Below the pieces are notes generated by a model. It worked only from the letters and a program-made list of their open reading frames with translations. It searched no databases and had not been told where the DNA came from. A program made the position numbers and the translations under genes. 64,000 nucleotides of DNA, taken from contig NZ_CP037422.1 of NCBI RefSeq assembly GCF_007748175.1, forward strand, positions 2,067,231 through 2,131,230, given 5' to 3'. Numbering within the stretch: the stretch's first letter is position 1; the number at the start of each line of letters is the position of its first letter. The stretch comes from Gimesia aquarii. GTDB taxonomy: Bacteria > Planctomycetota > Planctomycetia > Planctomycetales > Planctomycetaceae. Positions 9,510 to 18,773 of this stretch are shown piece by piece.

Positions 9510-10787
9510 GTGGCATCATTTTCTCTGGATCAAGCCGAAATCAGAGCCTTCTATCAAGCGTTTTCCAAACAGCTTGAAATAGAACTGAAAGAACTCGAAC
9601 CGACACTCGTCGATATTCGGCGCACACTTCACAAATACCCCGAGGTCAGTGGTGAAGAGAAAAGAACATCCCAATTGATCTCGGAAAAATTAAACGCAAT
9701 TGGGCTGCAACCTCAAATTATGCGCAAAGACGTAGGCGTCACCGCAGACTTGACTCTGGGTACAATTGCTCCCAATGCGCCTCTGATTGCCATTCGTGCC
9801 GACATTGATGCCTTACGAATTACAGATCAGAAAGAAGTTGATTATTGCTCTCATAACCCGGGTATCGGGCATCTCTGCGGACATGACGCTCATACCGCGA
9901 TCACTTTAGGAGTGGCACTCGGAGTCAATCGACTTGCTGAATATTTCAAAAATCAATGGAAAGGCTTCGGACTTCGCCTGCGATTTATTTTTCAGCCTGC
10001 TGAAGAAATTTGCTTAGGCGCACGCTGGCTGGTCAAACAAGGGGTCATGGAAGACGTCGATGCCATTATTGGCCTGCATATGGACCCGGAAATTGAAGCG
10101 GGCGCTGCCAATATCCGCTATGGTGTCATGACAGCTTTCTGCGATGAAGTCCAATTTAAGATCCATGGCACGGGAGGTCATGCAGCGCGACCGCATCATG
10201 TTGATGATCCAATTACTACAGCCGCTCAACTCATCTCGAGCCTCTATCAGAATCTCCCCCGATCGATTGACTCGCGCACACCAGCTGTATTTACAATTGG
10301 GCAAATCGCCGCTGGACAAGCCCCCAATGTCGTTCCTGAAACTGCAGAATTGAGAGGGTCCTTGCGTTCCACCAATGAGCATGCTCGTTCCGTTTTACAC
10401 AAGACGATCGAAGACATCGCTCAGGGGATTGCACTCAGCACAGGAACAAGAATTGATGTTCTCTTTAAATCCCCCCTGCCGGCAGTCGTCAATGATTCGA
10501 TTATAACCGCTGCTTTTGAACAATCGGCAAAAGATGTGCTGGGGCATCAGCAAGTAGGCCAGATCGACATGCCCAGTATGGGGGGGGAAGATTTTTCGAT
10601 TTATCTGAATTCGGCCCCTGGTTCGATGTTACGGTTGGGCTGTGCACGACCAGATCAGGAAGTGGTGTTTCTACATTCTCCCTATTTCGATATTGATGAA
10701 CGCGTTCTTGCCATCGGCAGCCGCATCATGCTGCAGACGGCACTTCTGCTTTCACTCAATCCGCAAATTCTTCAAAAAGGTAGCTAA
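9510..10787 (+). CDS. M20-family amidohydrolase (hippurate/IAA-amino acid hydrolase type)
   Basis: 425 residues from GTG 9510, preceded by GGGAG seven bases upstream. M20D motifs: LHKYPEVSGEE, IRADIDAL, GHLCGHDAHTA with the metal-binding Cys and His residues, FQPAEE, GLHMDPE, and MPSMGGEDFS near the end. The family removes acyl groups from N-acyl amino acids or cleaves small peptides using two metal ions in the cytosol. The first 35 residues are an extra helical segment. A YbdK-type ligase begins 4 bases after the stop, so the two are probably co-transcribed, suggesting linked amide-bond chemistry (inference). Confidence 0.9.
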   Translation: MASFSLDQAEIRAFYQAFSKQLEIELKELEPTLVDIRRTLHKYPEVSGEEKRTSQLISEKLNAIGLQPQIMRKDVGVTADLTLGTIAPNAPLIAIRADIDALRITDQKEVDYCSHNPGIGHLCGHDAHTAITLGVALGVNRLAEYFKNQWKGFGLRLRFIFQPAEEICLGARWLVKQGVMEDVDAIIGLHMDPEIEAGAANIRYGVMTAFCDEVQFKIHGTGGHAARPHHVDDPITTAAQLISSLYQNLPRSIDSRTPAVFTIGQIAAGQAPNVVPETAELRGSLRSTNEHARSVLHKTIEDIAQGIALSTGTRIDVLFKSPLPAVVNDSIITAAFEQSAKDVLGHQQVGQIDMPSMGGEDFSIYLNSAPGSMLRLGCARPDQEVVFLHSPYFDIDERVLAIGSRIMLQTALLLSLNPQILQKGS

Positions 10788-10791
10788 TCAC

Positions 10792-11907
10792 ATGGGACCA
10801 ATTTCTTTTGCAAGAAATGATTACCCGACTTTGGGAGTAGAACTCGAACTCCAGATGGTGGATGCGGAAACATTTGCCCTTTCAAGTTCAATTACAGAGC
10901 TATTGGCGCAGCTTCCCGAAGAAACAGCTCAATCTGTCAAACCGGAACTAATGCAAAGTTACCTCGAAATCAACACGGGAATCTGTCGTACGGTTTCGGA
11001 TGTCCGTGACGATCTGACAGGAAAGTTGAAAGATGTCACTCAAGCCGCAGACAAACTGGGGCTCAAACTGTTTTGGGCTGCCACACATCCCTTTTCTTCC
11101 TGGCGGGACCAGGAAATTACTGTCAATGAACGCTACTACGAGCTGGTCGACCTGATGCAGGATGTAGCCCGCAGGCTGGTCACCTTTGGTTTGCATATTC
11201 ACGTGGGAGTCGATTCAGGCGATAAGGCCGTCATGGTCTGCGACCGTATGATGAGACACTTGCCTTTACTACTCTCGCTCTCTTCCAATTCTCCCTTCTG
11301 GGAAAATCGGGATACAGGCCTGCATTCGAATCGTTCCAAAATCATGGAAGGCTTACCCACAGCCGGACTACCTCCCGCCATGCGTAACTGGAGTGAATAT
11401 ACGTGGCTGATCAACCACTTAATCAGTACCGGTTTCATCAATACGATTCGTGAAATCTGGTGGGATATCCGTCCACATCATAACTTCGGTACTGTGGAAA
11501 TTCGCGTTTGTGATATGCCCGCTAATCTGGAACAGGTTTTATCCCTGACTGCGTTAGTGCAATGTCTCGTCAAATCCATCTCCAATGAAATTGATGAAGG
11601 CGCTTATCAACTACAGCATCACCCTATGATGGTCCAGCAAAATAAATGGCGTGCCACGCGCTATGGGATTGACGCCAGCCTGGTAAATAGCGACAGTTAT
11701 CGGCTCTATTCCGTACTGGATTCAACCACCCATTTGGTCGATCTTCTTTCCGATTCTTCAAAACAGCTTGAGTGTACAACCGAGTTACAAGGGATCTATG
11801 ACTTGATCCAAAATTCTGGAGCCAAGCGACAATTGGAGATTATGAAAGAGACGGGGGATCGACGAGAAGTCGTCAAACAGATGATCGAAGAAAATAGCCT
11901 CTTCTGA
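10792..11907 (+). CDS. YbdK-type carboxylate-amine ligase (GCS2 family)
   Basis: 371 residues from ATG 10792; an upstream in-frame ATG inside the preceding gene (10642) would add 50 residues of non-homologous sequence and is rejected. Motifs of the GCS2 family: LGVELELQMVD (nucleotide/metal-binding Glu residues), GLHIHVGV, LPLLLSLSSNSPFW, and RPHHNFGTVEIRVCD. E. coli YbdK is a weak gamma-glutamylcysteine ligase, but most homologues have unknown substrates. It lies between the M20 hydrolase (4-base gap) and uvrC (2-base gap), a tightly packed run. Confidence 0.9.
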   Translation: MGPISFARNDYPTLGVELELQMVDAETFALSSSITELLAQLPEETAQSVKPELMQSYLEINTGICRTVSDVRDDLTGKLKDVTQAADKLGLKLFWAATHPFSSWRDQEITVNERYYELVDLMQDVARRLVTFGLHIHVGVDSGDKAVMVCDRMMRHLPLLLSLSSNSPFWENRDTGLHSNRSKIMEGLPTAGLPPAMRNWSEYTWLINHLISTGFINTIREIWWDIRPHHNFGTVEIRVCDMPANLEQVLSLTALVQCLVKSISNEIDEGAYQLQHHPMMVQQNKWRATRYGIDASLVNSDSYRLYSVLDSTTHLVDLLSDSSKQLECTTELQGIYDLIQNSGAKRQLEIMKETGDRREVVKQMIEENSLF

Positions 11908-11909
11908 TT

Positions 11910-13364
11910 TTGTGTCGAATCTTCTATAATTCAGAAGCCCTTGCGAAATCAAAAAATACGTTTGACGTTTACCAGGAATCTGATTCGGTGTCTGATACCG
12001 ACAATCTCCCCAGCGATGAATCTTCAGAAACAGAACCAACTTCTGAGTCGGAGGAAAGTGCTGCGCAGACACCTCAGGAAAAAGTTCGCTCTTTCCCGAC
12101 GACAGCTGGTGTGTATCTAATGAAAGATGCACAAGGCCGTGTTATTTATATCGGTAAAGCAGTCAACCTGAAAAGTCGCGCTTCAAGTTATTTCACGCAG
12201 GCGGCCGCCGTTGATCGTCGCACTGCGGAACTCGTTACCGAAATTGCCGACATCGATTTTCTTGATACAGATACAGAGGTCGACGCGTTACTACTGGAAG
12301 CACGCCTGATCAAAGATATTCGGCCGCGTTTCAATTCTGAACTCAAAGACGATAAAACGTTTCCTTATCTCGAAATTACGACGCGTGAAGATTTCCCGCG
12401 TGTCGAGTTCACACGCAAGCCACAAACCAAGGGAACGAAGCTGTACGGCCCCTTTACCAACGCCAAACAACTCAGAGGTACAATCACCGTTTTGCAGAAA
12501 ATTTTCCGCTTCCGAAACTGTTCTCTGGACATTGACGAGGGGGACGAAAAATGGCGCTGGTTCCGCCCTTGCCTGCTACACAGTATCAACCAATGCACGG
12601 CTCCCTGTAATTTGCGCATCAATAAAGAAGACTATCGCAAAGACATTAACAAGCTGAAACTGTTTCTGGATGGCAAAAAAGACCGTCTCTTGAATGAGAT
12701 GAAAAAAGAGATGCAGGCTGCCTCAGAAAAAAAACTCTATGAAAAGGCGGCCCGCTTGCGGGATGAAATTCAATTATTGGACAGCTTAAACCTGCGCGGC
12801 AACTTAGAAGATCATGCCCAGCCTGAAGTGTTTTACATCGATCCGAAAAAAGGGATGCAGGGTTTAAAAAAAGTCTTCCAACTACCAGAATTACCGCGCC
12901 GCATCGAAGGTGTGGACATTGCCCACCTGCAGGGAGGCGAAACAGTCGCCAGTCTCGTGCAGTTCATCGACGGACTGCCCTTCAAACATGGATATAAGCG
13001 TTTCAAAATTCGTACCGTTAAAGGCATCGATGATTTCGCCTCGATTCGCGAAGTCGTCAGCCGTCGCATCAGTCGACTGCATCAGGAAGGTGAAAGCTTC
13101 CCCGACATTCTGCTCATCGACGGCGGGAAAGGCCAACTGAGCGCGGCGATGTCCGCAATGCACGAACTGGGTGTGGAGCCCCCCTTTACGATTTCTCTCG
13201 CCAAACGCGAAGAAGAAGTCTTCGTCCCCGGCGAAACCGAACCCCGCCGCCTCAGCCGCCACTCATATGGCTTAAGGCTTCTGCAATACGTGCGCGACGA
13301 ATCCCACCGCTTCGCCCAGCACTATCATCATCTGCTGCGAAAGAAATCGCACTTTGACGAGTGA
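11910..13364 (+). CDS. uvrC: UvrC excinuclease subunit, lacking the C-terminal HhH domain
   Basis: 484 residues against about 600 in typical UvrC. Order: acidic Ser/Glu-rich extension (about 22-55); GIY-YIG nuclease domain with GVY (67-69) and YIG (80-82); Cys-rich region; UVR motif binding UvrB (KKLYEKAARLRDEIQLL); and RNase H-like nuclease domain with GVDIAH, LIDGGKGQL and RDESH, so the catalytic Asp/His set is present. The protein ends at HYHHLLRKKSHFDE, where other UvrCs continue into tandem helix-hairpin-helix motifs; nothing resembling them follows in any frame before the next gene. Start is uncertain: TTG 11910 (two bases after the upstream stop) or GTG 11988 with an AGGA upstream. Confidence 0.93.
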   Translation: MCRIFYNSEALAKSKNTFDVYQESDSVSDTDNLPSDESSETEPTSESEESAAQTPQEKVRSFPTTAGVYLMKDAQGRVIYIGKAVNLKSRASSYFTQAAAVDRRTAELVTEIADIDFLDTDTEVDALLLEARLIKDIRPRFNSELKDDKTFPYLEITTREDFPRVEFTRKPQTKGTKLYGPFTNAKQLRGTITVLQKIFRFRNCSLDIDEGDEKWRWFRPCLLHSINQCTAPCNLRINKEDYRKDINKLKLFLDGKKDRLLNEMKKEMQAASEKKLYEKAARLRDEIQLLDSLNLRGNLEDHAQPEVFYIDPKKGMQGLKKVFQLPELPRRIEGVDIAHLQGGETVASLVQFIDGLPFKHGYKRFKIRTVKGIDDFASIREVVSRRISRLHQEGESFPDILLIDGGKGQLSAAMSAMHELGVEPPFTISLAKREEEVFVPGETEPRRLSRHSYGLRLLQYVRDESHRFAQHYHHLLRKKSHFDE

Positions 13365-13387
13365 TTGTAAGAAGTCAGAGCACCATA

Positions 13388-13804
13388 TTATTTGAGATAG
13401 TCGATGATTTCCTGAATCCACCATGTGGTTACCCATTCCAAATCATTAAATGGCATCACACGTGAGTTTGTCCAGCCGGCATCATTGAGTACCATTTCCA
13501 TTCCAGGTGCGGCAATGGAATTTGTCGTATGGATAATAACATGGCAAACGGGCGATTGTGTTGCCAGGAAATCTGCAACATCGCGCCCCGTTCCAGGGTC
13601 GGGTTCTGCTTCGGATTGTGGGAACAGATCATGATCAAGGCTGATGAGAGCAGCAGACGATATGTTATCTTGTAACCAGGCAATGATATCAGGCGCATTT
13701 TTAAACATAACTATCTTGTATTGCGAGAGTTCTTCAGACAGGATCGCGTTCATTGCTTCCAGTCGATCAAGCTCATCATCAAGAATCACAATCGTTGATG
13801 TCAT
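13388..13804 (-). CDS. Small receiver-like protein, cyclic-phosphate-processing receiver type
   Basis: 138 residues with a receiver-like fold: acidic pair in IVILDDELDRLE (about 5-16), the central SLDHDLFP where a receiver has its phosphoacceptor Asp, GTGRDVADFLA, and an HTTN segment. SLDHDL plus GTGRDVA resembles the family called cyclic-phosphate processing receiver domain, predicted from comparative genomics to act on cyclic nucleotide or RNA phosphates. No kinase lies nearby. Convergent with uvrC. Confidence 0.6.
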   Translation of the reverse strand: MTSTIVILDDELDRLEAMNAILSEELSQYKIVMFKNAPDIIAWLQDNISSAALISLDHDLFPQSEAEPDPGTGRDVADFLATQSPVCHVIIHTTNSIAAPGMEMVLNDAGWTNSRVMPFNDLEWVTTWWIQEIIDYLK

Positions 13805-14054
13805 AATGAAACCACCCGAGGCGTCTCATTTAGTTAACCACTTTTTTCCATATTTACATCTTAATAGATGGGAAAGTCTCGTGTTAACATTAATCTAACT
13901 ATTTCAATACTGGATATGAGCCAATGATTGTAGCGACCATAATTTCCTGGCTATTTTAAATACCAATACTCATAATTAGAAAAAGACATTCTTCGCGTTG
14001 ATCAAGAGCTGTATTAAATGCTTAACTGACACCACTCTCATAAGGAAGGTGTGA

Positions 14055-15035
14055 ATGGCTATAAATTCTGTACCCGAATTCAATCGAATATTCCTAGATC
14101 AATTGCCTGCTGAGACAATAAATGAAGCAGCAGAGCTCTTCGCCTGTGTTCTTCCCAACCGTAAAAAAACAACTGACAAGTTAGCAAAACAAGGACCGCA
14201 CTTGTTAAATTTCATTCTCTATGAATTTGATATTCCTGCGAGCAACTTGAAAAAAGCAGCAAAGGCCTTGAGTATTGATGTTTCAGGTTTCACAAAAGAC
14301 GAAATCATAGCTCACCTAAGGAAAATCTTACCTGAAATGGAAGAAGCCGTCAGGAAAGGTTGCTCACTTTCAAATGTCAACATGACTTCTGCTGAATCGC
14401 AAGATTCTTCAGCGGGGATGAGCCTGGATGGCCTTTGGGAAGAGGCAGAACGAATCGTAAAATCAGTGTTGCTATTGAAAGCAAGAAAAAGTGGGAAAAC
14501 GTCAAAAAAACCGATTGCCGTTTGGAATCCAAAACTGCCCTCGAAGATGGAAAACGGCCTATGGTTCAGAATCGATATGCGCAAACATCCTGATCCAAAG
14601 CTTTGTGCCGATGGCGTGCTGGACGTGAACATAAATCCGTATGGTCCTGAGAGTACAGCGACTTTGAATAAAGGTCAATTATTGAAAATTAACAAGGGTG
14701 AACGACCATTATATGCTGAAGAAGCATGGGACTTTCCTTGCCAGGAAATTCTCGAAACGAAGGCGAAAAAATCGATTCGGGAAGCACTGGCTAATGATAG
14801 TGAGCTTTTGTCTGAGTATGGTTCTGCATGGTGGGTCGAAGCGAACCCACGTGATATATTTACCCACACCGCTGTTTATGCACAATTAGGTGGCTGGAAT
14901 ATTGGATGGCCCGATGAATCAATCGATGAACAACAAAATAAACGACTCATCGTAAGGACTTATCAGAACGCGGAACCATGGATCGAAGTGTTTCGTGTAG
15001 GACGGAAATACGAAGTGAGCGTTAGAATCACATAA
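14055..15035 (+). CDS. Protein of unknown function with N-terminal SAP/Rho-N-like segment
   Basis: 326 residues; ATG 14055 has a strong AAGGAAGG five to ten bases upstream. I do not recognise the family. The first 100 residues are helical; LKKAAKALSIDVSGFTKDE (about 65-83) continuing into an amphipathic helix looks like a SAP or Rho-N/HeH two-helix nucleic-acid-binding element. After a Ser/Gly linker (about 115-130), the remaining 190 residues are alpha/beta with WFRIDMRKHPDP and VDVNINPYGPES-like strands. No signal peptide or membrane segment, so cytosolic. A nucleic-acid role is only an inference from the short helical motif. Confidence 0.6.
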   Translation: MAINSVPEFNRIFLDQLPAETINEAAELFACVLPNRKKTTDKLAKQGPHLLNFILYEFDIPASNLKKAAKALSIDVSGFTKDEIIAHLRKILPEMEEAVRKGCSLSNVNMTSAESQDSSAGMSLDGLWEEAERIVKSVLLLKARKSGKTSKKPIAVWNPKLPSKMENGLWFRIDMRKHPDPKLCADGVLDVNINPYGPESTATLNKGQLLKINKGERPLYAEEAWDFPCQEILETKAKKSIREALANDSELLSEYGSAWWVEANPRDIFTHTAVYAQLGGWNIGWPDESIDEQQNKRLIVRTYQNAEPWIEVFRVGRKYEVSVRIT

Positions 15036-15089
15036 AAACCTGAGCCGCGAGCCACATTGCGCATATACAAATCATTTCGCCCAATACTT

Positions 15090-16106
15090 ATGACGAATCG
15101 CCAACCAAGCACTCTACCTGAGAAACGAAGCCGTACCACCTGGATTCTGACGACACTTGTTACAGGCATTTCTCTACTACTTTTTCTATTCCTAACACTC
15201 TGTTATCGACAACAATACGATGCGTGTGCTGCCGTCACAGTTTATCCGAGTTGGGTCTGGTTTTTATGTGGTTTGTGTTTCGCGTTTATTCTGATCAGAA
15301 ACAAAAATAAGCGAACTGCGATATCGACATTATTCATCTGGCTTTTGTTTATGGTTTTCTTTGCTGATACGCCTTTGAGTCTCTGGCGAGGCATTGGGAG
15401 TCCATCAGATATCGAATGGATTGACGCCCGAGAGCAGCAACGTGCCATGCGAGTGATCTCGCTGAACTGCAGTGGGAGGAAAACATCGGTTCTCGCCTTA
15501 AAACAGTGGGAACCGGATCTGATTCTGCTGCAGGAGACGCCCAACAAAAATCAACTGACAGAAATCACCGCTGAGCTCATAGGTGCAAACGGATCTTTTT
15601 TAGCCGGCGTGGATGCGTCCCTCATCACGCGAGGAGAGATTGAACTGATCGCCGCGACAGGGAATTTTATCATTGGTAAGATTACACTCCCCACGGGCCA
15701 GGAATTGGTGGTCGCTTCTCTGCGACTCTCTCCCCCTCCATTCCGCTTTGATTTATGGAATCCGGAGTGCTGGCGCGCGTTTCGCAATCACCGTATGAAA
15801 CAGCGGGCTGAAGTCAAAGGTCTTTCTAAAGTATTAGCCGCCCTGCCTGCCGGGCTTCCCGTTATTGTGGGCGGAGATTTCAATGCCAACCCTCGCGATC
15901 CGATTTTTGCAGAACTGCCAGTGTCTCTACAAGACGCCTTTGTGAGTGCAGGCCGCGGATGGGGAAATACGATAATCAACGACATCCCGTTTTTACGAAT
16001 TGATCAAATCTGGGTCAACGATTCATTTCAGCCAGTACGCGTCATGGCAGACACCTCCGTTGATACTGACCATCGGACAGTGATCGCCGATCTGATTTTT
16101 AAGTAA
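15090..16106 (+). CDS. Membrane-anchored endonuclease/exonuclease/phosphatase-family protein
   Basis: 338 residues from ATG 15090; a TTG at 15057 in the same frame adds eleven unlikely residues. Three hydrophobic helices fill about 18-105, followed by an EEP (DNase I-like) domain placed outside or at the membrane face. Motifs: VISLNCSG (metal site), LILLQETP (catalytic Glu), GGDFNANPRDPIF, and the closing DTDHRTVIADL with the Asp-His pair. This architecture is common in planctomycetes; substrates may be phosphodiesters, nucleic acid or phospholipid head groups. It ends in a repeat-rich junction convergent with the next gene. Confidence 0.88.
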   Translation: MTNRQPSTLPEKRSRTTWILTTLVTGISLLLFLFLTLCYRQQYDACAAVTVYPSWVWFLCGLCFAFILIRNKNKRTAISTLFIWLLFMVFFADTPLSLWRGIGSPSDIEWIDAREQQRAMRVISLNCSGRKTSVLALKQWEPDLILLQETPNKNQLTEITAELIGANGSFLAGVDASLITRGEIELIAATGNFIIGKITLPTGQELVVASLRLSPPPFRFDLWNPECWRAFRNHRMKQRAEVKGLSKVLAALPAGLPVIVGGDFNANPRDPIFAELPVSLQDAFVSAGRGWGNTIINDIPFLRIDQIWVNDSFQPVRVMADTSVDTDHRTVIADLIFK

Positions 16107-16120
16107 ATATCACTACTAAA

Positions 16121-16245
16121 CTGAGCGGTACGGCGCTAGCCGCCGGTATTGCACAGGTAGTCATAAAAACTAATGTTGGAAAGGTGCTTAATTTGATAGT
16201 CGAAATGATTAGAGAACTACCGAGGGCTAGCGCCCTTTCGCTCAG
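16121..16245. repeat. Pair of inverted REP-like palindromic units
   Basis: Unit 1 (16121-16149) reads CTGAGCGGTACGGCGCTAGC then CGCCGGTAT. Unit 2 (16214-16245), read on the minus strand, is CTGAGCGAAAGGGCGCTAGC then CCTCGGTAGTT. Each has an internal GGCGCTAGC-centred palindrome, and the two face each other across about 65 bases between two convergent genes. A third unit sits at 28345-28371, also between convergent genes. This fits dispersed REP-like elements, possibly acting as bidirectional terminators. Confidence 0.7.
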
Positions 16246-16264
16246 GTTCATATTAAGTCTATTT

Positions 16265-18070
16265 TCATTTTGCCAATGGCAGGCGAAAAGAGGCAGCCTG
16301 TTCTGCATTGCGGACGAATAACTGGTCGCCACGCAAAACGGGATGATTCCAGGTTTTGCCGTCGATCGACTGAAACCTTGCCAGTTCTGTATGTGTTTTG
16401 GGATCGGCTTTCAGTAACACGACTTCACCTTGCTCACTGATCACTAACAACTGCCCGGAATCACCAAGTAACAAAACCTGGCCTTTTCCGTAACGGCCTC
16501 GCTTCCATTTGCGTTTCCCATCTTTGAGATCGAAACACAAGAAAATGCTGCCGTCAAATCCATAAGCGTAACCTTCATGGATCACATAGTCACTAAAGTC
16601 TGGTTTCAAACCGAGGGCAATCCAGACTTGTTCCGCCGCCCATTTACCATCCATGTTTGTGACGCGAACTCGTTGAACGCCCTTGCCCATGCCGGTCGCA
16701 ATGAGGATGGAATCGTCTTCAATCACCTGAGGTTGTAATGCGCGAAAGCCATCAACGGCACATTCGTAATTGAGCAGCACAGTGCCATCGGCTGGATTGA
16801 ACAGGTTGAGTTCTTTGTTCGTCAACATCGCTATAACACTTTGCCCGGCAATGGTGAGCAACACAGGTGAGCTATAGGAGTGATCGCCAGACGAAGCCGA
16901 CCACTTTAAATCACCGGTTTCAGTATCGAATGCCAGAACGCCTTTATCACCATTACCCCCCGCATGCACGATGGCTAGTGAATCAACGACAAGAGGCGAA
17001 GAGCAGAACCCCCACATCGGTGGTTCTCGACCAGCAACTTCACGGATGTCTTGTTGCCAGATAATTTTTCCCGTTTTGGGATCGAGCCTTATTAAATGCC
17101 CTTTCGCTCCCATGACGTAAAGTTGCCCATCGGCAAGTGTGGGAGTGGCACGAGGACCAGCGCCCCCCATCGGTTCATAAAATCGAGATTGAATCTGTTG
17201 CTTCCAGATTTCGTTTCCGGAACGAGCGTCATAACAAACGATCGCTTCGTGATCGCCGCGCTGCTCCTGAGTGAAAAGCAGGTCACCGGCAATGGCAAAG
17301 GAGGACCAACCAGGACCGATGGCGATCTTCCAGAGTGGAGTCGAGACTTCATTCGTCCATTTGTCAGACAGAGTCACACCACTAAGCACGCCATCTCGCT
17401 GATTGCCACGGAATGCAGGCCACGCAGGGTCAATCAGTTGCTGGTCGAGTTCAGTATCTGTCAGTCGATTCAAATCACTCGGGGACTGTCCTTTATTTTT
17501 TGCCAGAAAACTGTCTTCCGCATTCGAGGTCCAGCGCCATGCTAAATCCATTTCATAATGCCCCCACATACCATCACTGCGTACTAAAGTGGAAAACCCA
17601 AACCCAATGACAGAGCAGGCAGTGATAATCACTGTCCTCTTAAATGAGAGCATTTTCGAAACCAGAACCGCGGCAAGTCCAAACAGCCCCAGCCCCATGG
17701 GCACGGTGATTGACATCACAGCCGGCCCCTTCATCGAAGGGTCAATCAGGAACATCGTCGTGATCGCGGCCAAAACGACCACTGCGGTTCCCACGATTTT
17801 CTCTTTCACTGTGGCACGACTGGCAAACAACCACCACAATAAAATAAAACCACCAAACACCATGGGACCAAAAATGGCCACCATTAACATAAGAGTCGAG
17901 TTGACTTCGATCGCGCGGGTCAAGAATCGTGTCAGCAGCATGCCGATCAGAAACAGAATCGGAGGCCAGCTGCGTAACGGTTGTAATTTAGTATCAGATG
18001 ATACTGCATCATCTTCTTGTGGTTCGACTGGTTGATTTGCTTCTGTTTCCGCTTGTTGATTCTCTGTCAT
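16265..18070 (-). CDS. Membrane-anchored PQQ-like beta-propeller protein
   Basis: 601 residues. A charged N-terminus (about 1-30) is followed by four to five hydrophobic segments (about 33-165). A quinoprotein-like propeller occupies about 215-600, with blade repeats such as YDARSGNEIWKQQI, LDPKTGKIIWQQDI and FDTETGDLKWSAS. WPAFRGNQRDGV before the first blade is a planctomycete propeller hallmark. The propeller is expected in the periplasm. No PQQ-ligand or heme motif is seen, so ligand binding or scaffolding is as likely as catalysis. Its start faces the GSIII upstream region 700 bases away. Confidence 0.88.
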   Translation of the reverse strand: MTENQQAETEANQPVEPQEDDAVSSDTKLQPLRSWPPILFLIGMLLTRFLTRAIEVNSTLMLMVAIFGPMVFGGFILLWWLFASRATVKEKIVGTAVVVLAAITTMFLIDPSMKGPAVMSITVPMGLGLFGLAAVLVSKMLSFKRTVIITACSVIGFGFSTLVRSDGMWGHYEMDLAWRWTSNAEDSFLAKNKGQSPSDLNRLTDTELDQQLIDPAWPAFRGNQRDGVLSGVTLSDKWTNEVSTPLWKIAIGPGWSSFAIAGDLLFTQEQRGDHEAIVCYDARSGNEIWKQQIQSRFYEPMGGAGPRATPTLADGQLYVMGAKGHLIRLDPKTGKIIWQQDIREVAGREPPMWGFCSSPLVVDSLAIVHAGGNGDKGVLAFDTETGDLKWSASSGDHSYSSPVLLTIAGQSVIAMLTNKELNLFNPADGTVLLNYECAVDGFRALQPQVIEDDSILIATGMGKGVQRVRVTNMDGKWAAEQVWIALGLKPDFSDYVIHEGYAYGFDGSIFLCFDLKDGKRKWKRGRYGKGQVLLLGDSGQLLVISEQGEVVLLKADPKTHTELARFQSIDGKTWNHPVLRGDQLFVRNAEQAASFRLPLAK

Positions 18071-18539
18071 ACTGAATTCCCGAAAAGATTGGTTCCCATA
18101 TCTGATTCGAATGCGGACATTTTAGATTGCCGAATTGATCTTTCAACCGGTGATTTATCCCGCTCTACCAAACCAAAGGAAACGCAGATTTTTAGAAGAA
18201 TACCGATCAGTGCCGCCGATTCGGACAACTTTCATTCTCCAACGCTACCAGAAATGCAGCAACTCGGCCGGCTGACCGACTGCTGCATATTAAGGCATAG
18301 CCTGCCATAAACACCAGCAACCATCACAAACATATAGTATTTTTGATCATAATTTTAGTTCCGGTATGGAAACCGCGACTCAAACTTCGCATACAAACAG
18401 TTTGATTAAGATACAGCGTTAATCATGGCCCAAACCCTGACAGTGTCTGGAACAACAATGCTCAATCTCTCACAATTCATACTCTCTGTTGCTGGAGTCA
18501 TCACATTGTTCTGAGTAAAACGGGTAACAACAATCTGTT

Positions 18540-18555
18540 TGGCACACATTCTGCT
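18540..18555 (+). promoter_or_regulatory. Sigma-54 (-24/-12) promoter candidate for glutamine synthetase
   Basis: TGGCACACATTCTGCT matches the RpoN consensus TGGCACRNNNNTTGCW at all fixed positions but one (C for the first T of TTGC). The essential GG (18541-18542) and GC (18553-18554) are separated by exactly ten bases. Transcription would start near 18566, leaving a leader of about 210 bases before the GTG at 18774. Sigma-54 control of nitrogen assimilation genes is well established elsewhere. Confidence 0.5.
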
Positions 18556-18690
18556 TTGTTTATTCTTATGGTTCATTTTTCAACGTGATCTCGTCAGTTT
18601 CGATACGTTCTGACAGACAAATGACCATGATCCCCAACCTGTTATTCAAACCGCTTGTAAAAATACCAATCGGATTTCACAGAAATAAAG

Positions 18691-18710
18691 TATGGCTCGT
18701 GTGAACCATA
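18691..18710. promoter_or_regulatory. Imperfect palindrome in the GSIII leader
   Basis: TATGGCTC-GTGT-GAACCATA: 8-base arms with one mismatch, 64 bases before the start codon and downstream of the sigma-54 candidate. It could be an operator or a small leader hairpin; no known binding motif is recognised. Confidence 0.3.
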
Positions 18711-18773
18711 CGACTGTGGTCCCCTCCTGTAATAATCGTAAGTTGTTCTTTCGCTCAAAGAAAAGGTAAAAAA

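Larger units (their letters stand above)
18071..18773. other. Long divergent intergenic region upstream of GSIII
   Basis: About 700 bases without a supported gene, between divergently oriented genes. It holds a sigma-54 promoter match (18540-18555) and an imperfect palindrome (18691-18710), described separately. The length suits an enhancer-dependent promoter with upstream activator sites. Confidence 0.6.

Noticed and set aside
10642..10791. Longer start for the YbdK-type ligase
   Set aside because: The extra 50 residues overlap the M20 gene and do not match the family.
12891..13262. Long open frame antisense to uvrC
   Set aside because: Lies wholly inside a strongly conserved gene; composition reflects the codons opposite.
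17589..18035. Long open frame antisense to the membrane-anchored propeller gene
   Set aside because: Shadow of transmembrane codons; no ribosome site or family resemblance.
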